The translations under genes and the position numbers were made by a program. 64,000 nucleotides of DNA from [Clostridium] citroniae WAL-17108 (lineage in GTDB: Bacteria; Bacillota; Clostridia; Lachnospirales; Lachnospiraceae), in the NCBI RefSeq assembly GCF_000233455.1, contig NZ_JH376432.1, positions 62,001-126,000 of the forward strand, written 5' to 3'. Position 1 is the first letter of the stretch, and every line of letters starts with the position of its first letter. Positions 34,483 to 42,662 of this stretch are shown here, one piece after another. The notes under the pieces were generated by a model. That model had not been told where the DNA came from, ran no database searches, and saw only the letters and a list, made by a program, of their open reading frames with translations.

Positions 34483-35235
34483 ATGATAAGAAGAATTATT
34501 AAGATAAATGAAGAACTCTGCAACGGATGCGGCGCATGTGCGGCCGCATGTCATGAAGGCGCCATCGGTATGGTTGACGGCAAGGCCAGACTTTTAAAGG
34601 ATGATTACTGCGATGGCCTGGGAGATTGCCTGCCCACCTGCCCCACCGGCGCCATTACATTTGAGGAAAGGGAAGCCGCTGCCTATGATGAGGCTGCTGT
34701 AAAGGCGCGCATGGCACAAAAAAAGCAATCCGCTGTAAACAGGGACCGCAGTGACGCTCCTCTTCCTTGCGGATGCCCGGGCACCCAGTCAAAGTCCATT
34801 TCCAGACCTGCCGGGAAACCGGCGCAGGAGGCATCCCCCTCACAGGCCCACGATCCTGACTCCATGGAAAGCAGGCTGTCCCAGTGGCCGGTGCAGATCA
34901 AGCTGGTCCCAGTCCAGGCCCCCTATTTTAAGGATGCCCGCCTTTTAGTTGCTGCCGACTGTACTGCCTTTGCCTATGGTAATTTTCACAATGACTTCAT
35001 AGCCGGCCGCATCACCCTGATCGGATGTCCCAAGCTGGATATGGTAGACTACGCGGAAAAGCTGACCCAGATCATCCGTCTCAACGATATAAAGGATGTA
35101 ACCATTGTCCGCATGGAAGTGCCTTGCTGCGGCGGGCTGGAGAACGCGGTCAGGAACGCCCTTCAGGCCAGCGGCAAGTTCATTCCATGGCAGGTGGTCA
35201 CGGTCAGGACGGACGGTACTTTAAAGGAGTTGTAA
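34483..35235 (+). CDS. two-[4Fe-4S] ferredoxin-like protein with cysteine-containing C-terminal domain
   Basis: 250 aa. N-terminus has CNGCGACAAACHEGAI and a second cluster motif CDGLGDCLPTCPTGAI, both fit for [4Fe-4S] clusters. A flexible Ala/Ser/Pro-rich region (about 75-130) follows, then a conserved domain with LLVAADCTAFAYGNFH, LIGCPKLD and VPCCGGLENAVRNAL, found in 4Fe-4S proteins of anaerobes of unknown partner. Likely cytoplasmic electron carrier or redox sensor. GGAGG precedes the ATG. Monocistronic, ended by the terminator at 35254. Confidence 0.85.
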   Translation: MIRRIIKINEELCNGCGACAAACHEGAIGMVDGKARLLKDDYCDGLGDCLPTCPTGAITFEEREAAAYDEAAVKARMAQKKQSAVNRDRSDAPLPCGCPGTQSKSISRPAGKPAQEASPSQAHDPDSMESRLSQWPVQIKLVPVQAPYFKDARLLVAADCTAFAYGNFHNDFIAGRITLIGCPKLDMVDYAEKLTQIIRLNDIKDVTIVRMEVPCCGGLENAVRNALQASGKFIPWQVVTVRTDGTLKEL

Positions 35236-35253
35236 AGAATAGTTTTATGTATA

Positions 35254-35283
35254 ATGCCGGTCATAAAACCGGCATATTTTTTT
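35254..35283 (+). terminator. terminator of the ferredoxin-like gene
   Basis: ATGCCGGT / ACCGGCAT stem (35254-35261 with 35268-35275) with loop CATAAA, followed by ATTTTTTT. Confidence 0.9.
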
Positions 35284-35349
35284 GTGGTATGGGCTGTGTG
35301 CCCTGTGCTCCGGACATATAAAAACATTTCCCGGGAATTGAAATAATAA

Positions 35350-35378
35350 TTGACATGTCAACTATACTGCTTTATACT
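35350..35378 (+). promoter_or_regulatory. promoter with palindromic operator, UroD-like gene
   Basis: TTGACA (35350-35355) and TATACT (35373-35378) with a 17-base spacer make a strong promoter. The -35 lies in the perfect palindrome TTGACATGTCAA (35350-35361). AACTATACT and TGTCAA recur downstream (about 35396-35410). A repressor, probably the GntR protein encoded at 36621, would block polymerase here. Confidence 0.65.
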
Positions 35379-35493
35379 TATATTAGAATTGTGATAACTA
35401 TACTTGTCAATATGTCATTCGTAATTGTAGCGCCTTTGAAGACTTTGGCAGCTTATCAAACCTAAAATCCAAAAGCTTAAAGGAGCGTTTATT

Positions 35494-36519
35494 ATGTGGA
35501 CAAAAAAGGATCGAGTTTTAGCAGTATTAAATGGTGAGCTGGCAGACCGCCCGCCTGTTTCGGCATGGCGTCATTTTGTTGATAAAGAGCACAGCGGGTC
35601 TGCACTTTTTGTTGAAGCCATGCTGGACTGGCATCATACGTATGACTGGGATTATGTCAAGCTGCAGCCAAGGGCGTCTTACTATGAGGAAGCCTGGGGC
35701 GGCGTATTTGATTTTGATAACTATGAAGGGGTTCTTCCCAAATGTGTAAAAGGACCCATCGGCTGCGCAGAGGATCTGGAAAAGATTACTGTACTGCCCG
35801 GAGATCACGGCCCCTTTGCAGAGCAGATCGAAACAGTGAAAGCAATACAGGAGGGTGTGACTGACGGCGCTCCTATTTTCCAGACCATGATGTGCCCCAC
35901 CAGTATCCTGCAGAAACTGTGTGCGGTAAACCCGATCGGACGTTACCGTGCTGCCAGCCGTGATGATCTTATGGTTACACTGATGCACGAGCAGCCGGAT
36001 CTGGTACACCGTACCTTAAAGAATATCACCGATACCATGGCGGCTTACTCTCAGAAGATGATCGACAACGGGCTGTTCGGCGTATTTTACGGCGCAACCG
36101 GCCTTTCCCGTTCCACCTACCTGACAAAGGAGGAGTGGGAAGAATTTGTAAAACCCTACGACCTGATGTTGATGGAGGTACTGAAACCCTGCAAGATCAT
36201 GGTGCATGCCTGCGGACTGGAAGTCAATCCGGAGTATTTTGCCCATTATCCCATTGATATCCTGCATTGGCCGGAGAGCGCAACAGGCAATCCTTCCCTG
36301 GACAGCGCGCCTTTATGGCTGGATAAATCCATAACGCCTATGGGCGGCTGTGACGAGAGGCTGTTCGGACAGCATAAGGCGGAGGAGATTGGCGCCGCAA
36401 CCAGACACACCTTAAAACGCATGAAGGAAATACCGTTTATTTTAGCTCCGGACTGCTCTCTGGCCCTGAATACCTATGATGATGAGCTGAGGGCATTTAT
36501 TGCAGCCGCACACGAATAA
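35494..36519 (+). CDS. uroporphyrinogen decarboxylase (UroD)-family protein
   Basis: 341 aa of the UroD/MtaA fold (RVLAVLNGELADRPPVSAWRHF near the start, later MVHACG and a C-terminal APDCSLALNTYDDELRAFIAA). It is far from haem-pathway HemE and closer to the catabolic or methyltransferase branch. No corrinoid protein gene is adjacent, so a cobalamin methyltransferase role is unproven. AAAGGAGCG precedes the ATG. The GntR gene 100 bases downstream is on the same strand and probably regulates it. Confidence 0.75.
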   Translation: MWTKKDRVLAVLNGELADRPPVSAWRHFVDKEHSGSALFVEAMLDWHHTYDWDYVKLQPRASYYEEAWGGVFDFDNYEGVLPKCVKGPIGCAEDLEKITVLPGDHGPFAEQIETVKAIQEGVTDGAPIFQTMMCPTSILQKLCAVNPIGRYRAASRDDLMVTLMHEQPDLVHRTLKNITDTMAAYSQKMIDNGLFGVFYGATGLSRSTYLTKEEWEEFVKPYDLMLMEVLKPCKIMVHACGLEVNPEYFAHYPIDILHWPESATGNPSLDSAPLWLDKSITPMGGCDERLFGQHKAEEIGAATRHTLKRMKEIPFILAPDCSLALNTYDDELRAFIAAAHE

Positions 36520-36620
36520 GACTGATCTGGCATATCTTCCGGCTATCCTGCTTTTACGTACTGTGCCTTGACGTCTTCGGTGCCTGAATAACAGGACAGT
36601 GATGAGAGAGGGGATAGTTG

Positions 36621-37364
36621 ATGATAACCGAAGATAATATTTCTTACATACCAAAATATGTTCAGATACAAAATTATATCCTGCAAAAGATTAAAGACGG
36701 CATCTTTCTGCCCGGTGACAGGATTCCATCGGAAGCGGAGTTCTCCAAGCAGTTTGATGTCAGCCGGATCACGGTCAACACTGCCATCAAGGAGCTTGCA
36801 AGCGCAGGGGTGGTGGAGCGGATCCAGGGAAAGGGAACCTTTATCCTTTCGCCTGATAAAAGCGGCGACAAACAGCCCTTTGCATTTGCCAGCGAAATCA
36901 AGATCGAACCCTTTGAGCAGTCGGCCCACCGGCCTCATAAGCTGCTTGAGCACGGCATTATACAGGCCGGTCCGGTGCTGTGTGCCAAACTCAACCTGGA
37001 TCAGGGAGCTTATGTGTATAAGATCGTACGCTGCGTGTGTCAGGACGGCCTGCCCATCGAGCTGGATTATAACTATATTCCTCTTTCCGTATGCAGCAAC
37101 CACACCTTTGACAGCGAGGCGCTTGAACGGATATTCCTGCACGAATATGTGCGCAAATATTTCAACAAAAAGCCTACCCGTTTAAAGATCTTTATCAACA
37201 CACAGATCACCAGGGATATGGACATCTCCCCTCTTAAATTGGAAAAAAATGCGGAACTGTTTACATGGGATAATTTTGTATACAAAGATACCGAGGTCCT
37301 GGCTATCACCACTACCGTTTGTGCATCACAGTTAAATAAGCCATTTATTACATTAGAATTTTAA
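36621..37364 (+). CDS. GntR/HutC-family regulator with UTRA domain
   Basis: 247 aa from the ATG at 36621, seven bases after GAGGGG; a TTG directly before it is an alternative. Winged HTH at about 10-75 (IPKYVQIQNYILQKIKDG, PSEAEFSKQFDVSRITVNTAIKEL) and a UTRA ligand-binding domain at about 90-240. Most likely a repressor of the UroD-like gene. Confidence 0.88.
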   Translation: MITEDNISYIPKYVQIQNYILQKIKDGIFLPGDRIPSEAEFSKQFDVSRITVNTAIKELASAGVVERIQGKGTFILSPDKSGDKQPFAFASEIKIEPFEQSAHRPHKLLEHGIIQAGPVLCAKLNLDQGAYVYKIVRCVCQDGLPIELDYNYIPLSVCSNHTFDSEALERIFLHEYVRKYFNKKPTRLKIFINTQITRDMDISPLKLEKNAELFTWDNFVYKDTEVLAITTTVCASQLNKPFITLEF

Positions 37365-37370
37365 AGCTTA

Positions 37371-37402
37371 AGGCAGGGCCGTAATGGCGCCTGCCTTTTT
37401 TG
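37371..37402 (+). terminator. terminator of the GntR gene
   Basis: AGGCAGG/CCTGCCT stem with an inner GCC/GGC pair and a one-base bulge, followed by six T. Confidence 0.85.
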
Positions 37403-37534
37403 TATCCAGCCCTGTTTTCCTTCTATTTTCACTCCTGTTTGATACACTCCCCCTCCTGTATTTCCTGACAATTCATCAAACTGCCCAAATTAAAGCCTGC
37501 CAATTGTGCAACATTACAAAAATAAAACTTTTTG

Positions 37535-37563
37535 TTTACTTTCATTAGGATAATGTGTATAAT
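37535..37563 (+). promoter_or_regulatory. promoter of the small-ORF transcript
   Basis: TTTACT (37535-37540) and TATAAT (37558-37563) with a 17-base spacer. The resulting leader would be about 185 bases before the 45-aa ORF. It contains a perfect AAAGGAGG at about 37648 with no start codon behind it, and a direct repeat of CCGGATC, so the leader may be structured. Confidence 0.5.
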
Positions 37564-37754
37564 GAATCCAGGTTGATAAGTTGCTAATACATATATTTGT
37601 TATGTCTACTTTACATATCCAGAAAAAGATAACAAATCGTTCATAAAAGGAGGTTAACGGCTGAGTTTTTAATAACAGCGGTGAGACCGGATCCAGAAGA
37701 TTCCGGATCGCGTCAGGTATCTGCTTCAGATGCATTTTAAAGGGGGATTTTATT

Positions 37755-37892
37755 ATGTTCAGTCAAGCAATACTTCTCAAATCGATCGGCGGCAAAATTT
37801 TAGGTGTCCTGGATAATACGAAAAAAGGATTTTTCCTTGGCATCAGTATCATAGCCGGCGGACTTTCCGTGTTCTTAAATGAGGGAATACTT
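37755..37892 (+). CDS. small hydrophobic protein, 45 aa
   Basis: An ATG eight bases after AAAGGGGG opens a 45-codon frame. The peptide starts MFSQAILLKSIGGKIL, has a basic turn (DNTKKG), then a hydrophobic helix FFLGISIIAGGLSVFL, and ends NEGIL. It could be a single-span membrane peptide. It is the only coding candidate in the 688-base gap 37365-38052, and it has its own promoter and a strong RBS. No family is recognised. It precedes the ATC-hydrolase-like gene on the same strand by 160 bases, with a second candidate promoter (TATACT near 37950) between them. Confidence 0.55.
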
Positions 37893-38052
37893 TAACTGCG
37901 TTTTTCCACTCTGTATCTCTTTAGCCTTGTAGCAACAATTCTTTATGTAGTATACTATTTATAAGAACAAAGGAAATACATATAACAATGTCATATTGCC
38001 GGAGTTTGGAATAAGCAATTATAGCTGTATAAACGAAAGGAGAATAAGTATT

Positions 38053-38550
38053 ATGGGAGAAATCAAAAACGTAGCAACATTAACCGATGATGTTCAGGCA
38101 AACATCAACAGGTCGGCCATCGAATTCAGGGCATCCTGGATGGCTTTGATCTATGACGAGCTGAAGAAGGATGGAATTGATCCTGAGCCTGCGATCAGAA
38201 GGGCGATCTGGAAATGCGGAAAGATCCACGGTGAGAATTACAAAGCAGCCTGCGCAAATCCTGATGACTGCAGGGATTTTGCAAACGTATTTTTAAATGA
38301 GCTGGGAAGAAAGACCTTTGAAAAGGAAATCATCGAAATGAAGGAATCAGAGGTTCTTGTAGATTTCCATTACTGCCCGCTGTTAACTGCCTGGAAAAAG
38401 TTAGGCTTTGATGACGAGACATGTGCATTATTCTGTGACATTGCCATGGACGGGGACCGCGGTATTGCGGAAGGCATGGGATTACAGCTGGATCTGACCG
38501 AGACCCTGGCTGAGGGATGTCCGATCTGCAAGCTTCGCTTCTATAAATAA
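38053..38550 (+). CDS. L-2-amino-thiazoline-4-carboxylate hydrolase-family protein, copy 1
   Basis: 165 aa, from the ATG nine bases after AAAGGAGA; a longer frame starts at 37996. It resembles the ATC-hydrolase family (Pfam ATC_hydrolase) with conserved HGENYKAAC, DFHYCPLL, CDIAMDGDRGIA and the final CPICKL. It is about 70% identical by eye to the gene at 45893, with the same length and opening MGEIKNVATLT. In Pseudomonas this family hydrolyses a thiazoline ring to give a cysteine precursor; here the substrate is unknown. Confidence 0.75.
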   Translation: MGEIKNVATLTDDVQANINRSAIEFRASWMALIYDELKKDGIDPEPAIRRAIWKCGKIHGENYKAACANPDDCRDFANVFLNELGRKTFEKEIIEMKESEVLVDFHYCPLLTAWKKLGFDDETCALFCDIAMDGDRGIAEGMGLQLDLTETLAEGCPICKLRFYK

Positions 38551-38570
38551 TCGTACATCTGTTAAAACAA

Positions 38571-38597
38571 ATTGTAACTGTTCAGGACATCCAATGT
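38571..38597 (+). repeat. intergenic repeat element, copy A
   Basis: GTAACTGTTCAGGACATCC and the following eight bases match the reverse strand of 50383-50409 at about 21 of the first 24 positions. Unrelated neighbours suggest a dispersed intergenic element. Confidence 0.5.
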
Positions 38598-38609
38598 GAA
38601 AATGGGTGC

Positions 38610-38652
38610 AAAAAGGATATCGCCTCTTATACACGAGGGATATCCTTTTTTT
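38610..38652. terminator. bidirectional terminator, ATC-hydrolase gene / dhaL
   Basis: AAAAAGGATATC (38610-38621) pairs with GATATCCTTTTT (38639-38650), with an inner CCTC/GAGG pair. T-tracts are present on both strands, which suits the convergent genes on each side. Confidence 0.9.
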
Positions 38653-38672
38653 CTATAAAGATGCGGGAATAT

Positions 38673-39282
38673 TTACTCAGATAAAGCCTCAAAGATCAAT
38701 TTCCCTACCACGGATCCTCCGTCCAGGATACCGATGGATTTCTCCCCGTAGTAAGCAGCCCTTCCGTGCACGGATTTCATTTCCCTGGTTGCCTCCGATC
38801 CCTCTGCCGCTGCCTTTGCCGCTGCCCGGAAGGATTCTTCAAAGCTGCAGTCCCTGTGCTCCAAAAGGCTCTGGGCCGCCGGATAAATGGAATCCAAAAT
38901 AGTCTTTTCCCCCGGCTTAGAACCGGCCTTGGCCATAATCTTTTCCACTCCGGCCATCACCGCCTCGGCAAACCCGGCCGGGTCTGTCTCGGTCTTGCCT
39001 TTTAAGGACTTTGCCATTCCCATAAAGGCAAAGGAGATAATGGTCCCCAGACTGGAGGGCGCCGCCTCATTAAACACACCGCCTGTCTGCATCAGGAGCT
39101 TGCCCAGGTCTGTCTCCTGGGTTTCCTCCACAAACCGGGCTGCCGCCGCAAACCCCTCGCTCATGGAAACTCCCAGGTCCCCATCTCCGTTCTGCTGGTC
39201 CAGCTTGATCAGGTAATCTTTGTTCTCAGTCATAATGCCGCTTTATTTTTTTTATGCCTTTTTTTACAGATGATGCATCCAT
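38673..39282 (-). pseudogene. dhaL: dihydroxyacetone kinase subunit DhaL, frameshifted near the start
   Basis: The main frame (from 39233, 186 aa) has ENKDYLIKLDQQNGDGDLGVSMSEGF, the Mg-ADP-binding motif of DhaL, and runs to a normal end. Its first residues are missing. A frame beginning at the ATG at 39282, with AAGGAGAC upstream and 23 bases after dhaK, encodes MDASSVKKGIKKI and then shifts. Removing one T from the TTT at 39242-39244 (plus strand) joins the two into a normal 202-aa DhaL (KKISGIMTENKDYL at the joint). The lesion is a one-base insertion, real or a sequencing error. An internal start at 39233 may still give a partial product. Confidence 0.85.
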
Positions 39283-39305
39283 GATTCCAGTCTCCTTATT
39301 AGCGA

Positions 39306-40313
39306 TTATTTGTTCAGGTTTGTGTAAAACGGTGTCTTTGCAGGTGCTGTCAAAAGCTCCTTTAACTGTTCATCCAGTTTAAAGATGGTCACGGAAAGAC
39401 CTGCCATCTCCATAGAAGTGGCATATTCACCTATATGGGGCATGATGATCTTCACTCCTTTTTCCGTTAACAGTTCATGGACACAGCGGTACACGATCAG
39501 CTGCTCCTCCATGGGGGTTGCTCCCAGGCCGTTCACCAGCACGGATACCTCATCCCCCTGTGTCAGAGGCATATCCTGGGTGATCCTGTCCACCAGGGTT
39601 TTGGCCACCTCATCCGCGGTCATCATCTTTCTCACTTCAATGCCTTTTTCCCCGTGGATCCCCATTCCGATCTCAATCTCATCATCCCCGATCTTAAAGG
39701 TGGGCTCGCCTACCTGTGGCACAATACAGGGTGACAGGGCCACTCCCATGGTCCGGATATTGTCCAGGGCCTTTTCAGCCACGGCAGCCACCTCATCCAG
39801 GGACATCATCCGCTCCGCAGCAGCGCCCGCAACCTTGAACCCATAGACCATTCCGGCCACACCGCGGCGTTTTTCCTTTGTCTCCTTCGGGCTGCTGGCA
39901 ACATCATCCTTTACACGCACGGTCCTGGTCTCAACATCATCCATTTCCACCATCTCACATGCCATGTCAAAATTCATGTTGTCCCCGCCGTAGTTTCCGT
40001 ACAGGCAGAGTACGCCGCTGCCGTGATCACACGCTTTGATCATATCCGCCATCTTTTTTGCAGAAGGGGAGGCAAACACATTGCCCACCGCGCAGCCATC
40101 CAGCATTCCCTGGCCCACATACCCCAGAAATACGGGAAGATGGCCGCTGCCGCCTGCTGTGACGATCCCCACCTTGCCCTGTTCAACCGGGTAATTGGTG
40201 AGAAGGATCCTCTCATCACCGTCCAGCAGCCTTACCTTATCCCCATATGCATAGATAATGCCTTCCATGGTCTCTTTTACAAAATCTTCCGGTCTGTTGA
40301 TTAATTTCTTCAT
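39306..40313 (-). CDS. dhaK: dihydroxyacetone kinase subunit DhaK
   Basis: 335 aa. The substrate-binding loop GGSGHLP (54-60), GNVFASPSAKKMAD, and the catalytic His that forms the hemiaminal with the ketone (GMGIHGEKG, H220) are all present. DhaK with DhaL phosphorylates dihydroxyacetone or a tetrulose. No EIIA-type DhaM gene is visible, so the phosphate donor (ATP or a distant PTS protein) is open. The gene overlaps the SDR gene by four bases. Confidence 0.92.
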   Translation of the reverse strand: MKKLINRPEDFVKETMEGIIYAYGDKVRLLDGDERILLTNYPVEQGKVGIVTAGGSGHLPVFLGYVGQGMLDGCAVGNVFASPSAKKMADMIKACDHGSGVLCLYGNYGGDNMNFDMACEMVEMDDVETRTVRVKDDVASSPKETKEKRRGVAGMVYGFKVAGAAAERMMSLDEVAAVAEKALDNIRTMGVALSPCIVPQVGEPTFKIGDDEIEIGMGIHGEKGIEVRKMMTADEVAKTLVDRITQDMPLTQGDEVSVLVNGLGATPMEEQLIVYRCVHELLTEKGVKIIMPHIGEYATSMEMAGLSVTIFKLDEQLKELLTAPAKTPFYTNLNK

Positions 40314-41104
40314 GCTGATTCTCCTTGTTTTTTAAGATATGAGTATTCCGGATTCAATACAATGCTGCGTCCTCCTGAAACCTCCAGGCTGGTTCCCGTT
40401 ATGTAGGACGCCTGTTCGCTGCACAGGAACACCACAGGCCCTGCGATCTCCTCAGGTTTGGCCACCCTCCTGAGAAGGGTGTCATTGGCATTTCGCTGCA
40501 AGTATTCCTCACTGATGTTTGCGGCCACCGCAGGCGTGGCTGTAAAACCGGGCAGTACGGAGTTTACCCTGACCCCATAAGCAGCATATTCGCCGGCAAA
40601 GGATACGGCCAGCTTGGCCACCGCTGATTTCAGGGGTCCGTACAGGGTGCTGGCGCCCACGGTGGCGCATCTGGCCGCCAGGGAACTGATATTCACAATA
40701 CTTCCCCCGCTGTCCTTCATATAGCGGAATGCCGCCTGGGTCCCGTATATGGTACTGAAAAAACAGACCTTAGTTATCTGCTCAATCTCCTTTTCCCCAT
40801 ACTCTTCCCCCTTTTTTGGAAAACTGGCTCCCACATTGTTGACCCAGAAGTCCAGGGACCCAAACCGTTTAAAGGCCTGTTCTGCAGCTCTGTATACATC
40901 TTCCTCCACAGTCATATCGGCCGCCGCCGCACCCACAGGTCCGTATGGGCTGAGACGTTTGGCCGCGTCCTCCACCTCATCCGCTTTCCTGGCGCAGATC
41001 CATACATTGGCCCCTTCCTCCAGAAAGGTCTTAGCCACCGCATAGCCGATGCCCTTGCTGCCCCCGGTGACCACGGCAGTCCTTCCCCTTAAACCTAAAT
41101 CCAT
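40310..41104 (-). CDS. SDR-family oxidoreductase
   Basis: 264 aa, classical short-chain dehydrogenase. Cofactor loop TGGSKGIG (13-20), NNVG near 89-92, catalytic Ser in NISS (140-141), Y155 and K159. Probably reduces or oxidises a sugar or polyol intermediate with NAD(P), feeding a ketone to DhaK, whose gene overlaps it. Confidence 0.88.
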   Translation of the reverse strand: MDLGLRGRTAVVTGGSKGIGYAVAKTFLEEGANVWICARKADEVEDAAKRLSPYGPVGAAAADMTVEEDVYRAAEQAFKRFGSLDFWVNNVGASFPKKGEEYGEKEIEQITKVCFFSTIYGTQAAFRYMKDSGGSIVNISSLAARCATVGASTLYGPLKSAVAKLAVSFAGEYAAYGVRVNSVLPGFTATPAVAANISEEYLQRNANDTLLRRVAKPEEIAGPVVFLCSEQASYITGTSLEVSGGRSIVLNPEYSYLKKQGESA

Positions 41105-41137
41105 ATATAACCCCCGCTTTCATCTTTCCCTTTGTCG

Positions 41138-41848
41138 CTAGGCGCCCAGGTATGCCGCCTTCACCTTTGGATCCACAAGGAGTTCCTTGCCCTTGCCCTC
41201 CATGATGATCTTGCCCGTCTCCAGAACATATCCCCTGTCCGCAATGGAAAGGGCCATGGAAGCATTCTGCTCAATGAGAAGAATGGTTTTTCCCATATCC
41301 CTGATCTTCATGATCAGTTCAAATATATCCTCCACAATGATCGGCGCAAGACCCAGGGACGGCTCATCCAGCATCACGATATCCGGATCCATCATAAGCC
41401 CCCTGGATATGGCCAGCATCTGCTGCTCTCCGCCTGAAAGGCTTCCTCCCGCCTGGCCGATCCTCTCCTTGAGACGAGGGAACAGGGCATACTGCTCCTC
41501 CACCAGTTCCCCTATCCTTGCCTTGGAAAGCTTGGGATTTCCAAGGGAACCCGCTATAAGGTTTTCGTACACGGTCAGGGCCGGGAAGATCTTCCTTCCC
41601 TCAGGCACATGGCACATGCCCATTTTAACCACCTTGTCTGGAGCCATCCTTGTAATGTCCTGGCCCTTAAAGGAAATACTTCCTCCTGCCTTTGGAACCA
41701 GTCCGGAGATCGCGCCCAGGGTGGTTGTCTTGCCCGCGCCGTTGGAACCGATCAGGGTAATGATCTCCCCTTTCTCCACATGGAAGCTGATGTTTGTCAG
41801 CGCTGTGATATATCCGTAATTCACCGAAAGATTCTCAACCTTAAGCAT
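41138..41848 (-). CDS. livF: branched-chain-type ABC transporter ATPase LivF
   Basis: 236 aa. Walker A GSNGAGKTT, signature LSGGEQQ, Walker B IVMLDEPSLGL. It overlaps livG by eight bases. Second ATPase of the Liv-type importer, cytoplasmic. Confidence 0.93.
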   Translation of the reverse strand: MLKVENLSVNYGYITALTNISFHVEKGEIITLIGSNGAGKTTTLGAISGLVPKAGGSISFKGQDITRMAPDKVVKMGMCHVPEGRKIFPALTVYENLIAGSLGNPKLSKARIGELVEEQYALFPRLKERIGQAGGSLSGGEQQMLAISRGLMMDPDIVMLDEPSLGLAPIIVEDIFELIMKIRDMGKTILLIEQNASMALSIADRGYVLETGKIIMEGKGKELLVDPKVKAAYLGA

Positions 41849-42662
41849 GAACCTTCACCGCCTCTCCTGCTATGATACCCTTTCCAAAATACGCTTCCTG
41901 TACCTGGTGGTTGGCCTTTACCTCGTCCGGCGTACCCTCACAGATCTTCTGACCAAAATTCAGCACCAGAATGCGGTTGCAGGAGTTCATAACAAATTTC
42001 ATATCATGCTCGATCACGGCAATGGTATAACCGCCCTCGTTAAGCATTTTAATAAATTCCATCAGTTCCTGGGTCTCCAGGGGGTTCATACCCGCTGCCG
42101 GCTCATCCAGCAAAAGGATATACGGCTCCAGGGCCAGTGCCCTTGCGATCTCCACCTTCCTCTGCATGCCGTATGCCAGATTCCCTGCCATGGTATCCCT
42201 GTACTCAAACAGGCCGATGGCTTTTAATATCTCCTCGCTTTTGCTGACCGCATATTCCTCATCCTGTTTATACGTCCTGGTGTGGATAATGGCATCCAGC
42301 ATATTGCTCTTTGTCCTGATGTGGCACCCGATCTTAACATTGTCAAGAACGCTCATGAACTTAAACAGCTGCAGGTTCTGGAACGTTCTGGCCATGCGCT
42401 TCCTGGCCACCTTTTCAGATGAAAACCCGGTCACATCCTCCCCCATCAGATATACCTTTCCTTTGGTGGGCGTATACATACCGGTGCACATGTTAAAGAA
42501 TGTGGTCTTTCCCGCGCCGTTAGGCCCGATGATACCGAAAATGTCCCCTGCCATGACCTTCATATCCACGTTCTCAACCGCCTTCAGGCCGCCGAAATAC
42601 TTGCACAGGCCCCTGGACTCAAGAATCGGTACATTTTTATCAATGGAATTAAAATCAATCAT
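41841..42662 (-). CDS. livG: branched-chain-type ABC transporter ATPase LivG
   Basis: 273 aa. Walker A GPNGAGKTT, the LivG-specific long insert, and Walker B LLLDEPAAGMNP. The signature region reads LAYGMQRK rather than LSYGxQR, which is normal for LivG. It overlaps livM by four bases. Confidence 0.93.
   Translation of the reverse strand: MIDFNSIDKNVPILESRGLCKYFGGLKAVENVDMKVMAGDIFGIIGPNGAGKTTFFNMCTGMYTPTKGKVYLMGEDVTGFSSEKVARKRMARTFQNLQLFKFMSVLDNVKIGCHIRTKSNMLDAIIHTRTYKQDEEYAVSKSEEILKAIGLFEYRDTMAGNLAYGMQRKVEIARALALEPYILLLDEPAAGMNPLETQELMEFIKMLNEGGYTIAVIEHDMKFVMNSCNRILVLNFGQKICEGTPDEVKANHQVQEAYFGKGIIAGEAVKVHA

Noticed and set aside
38673..40313. Complete PTS-type dihydroxyacetone kinase system
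   Set aside because: No DhaM-type phosphocarrier gene follows, and dhaL is frameshifted, so only the DhaK and DhaL relationship is claimed.
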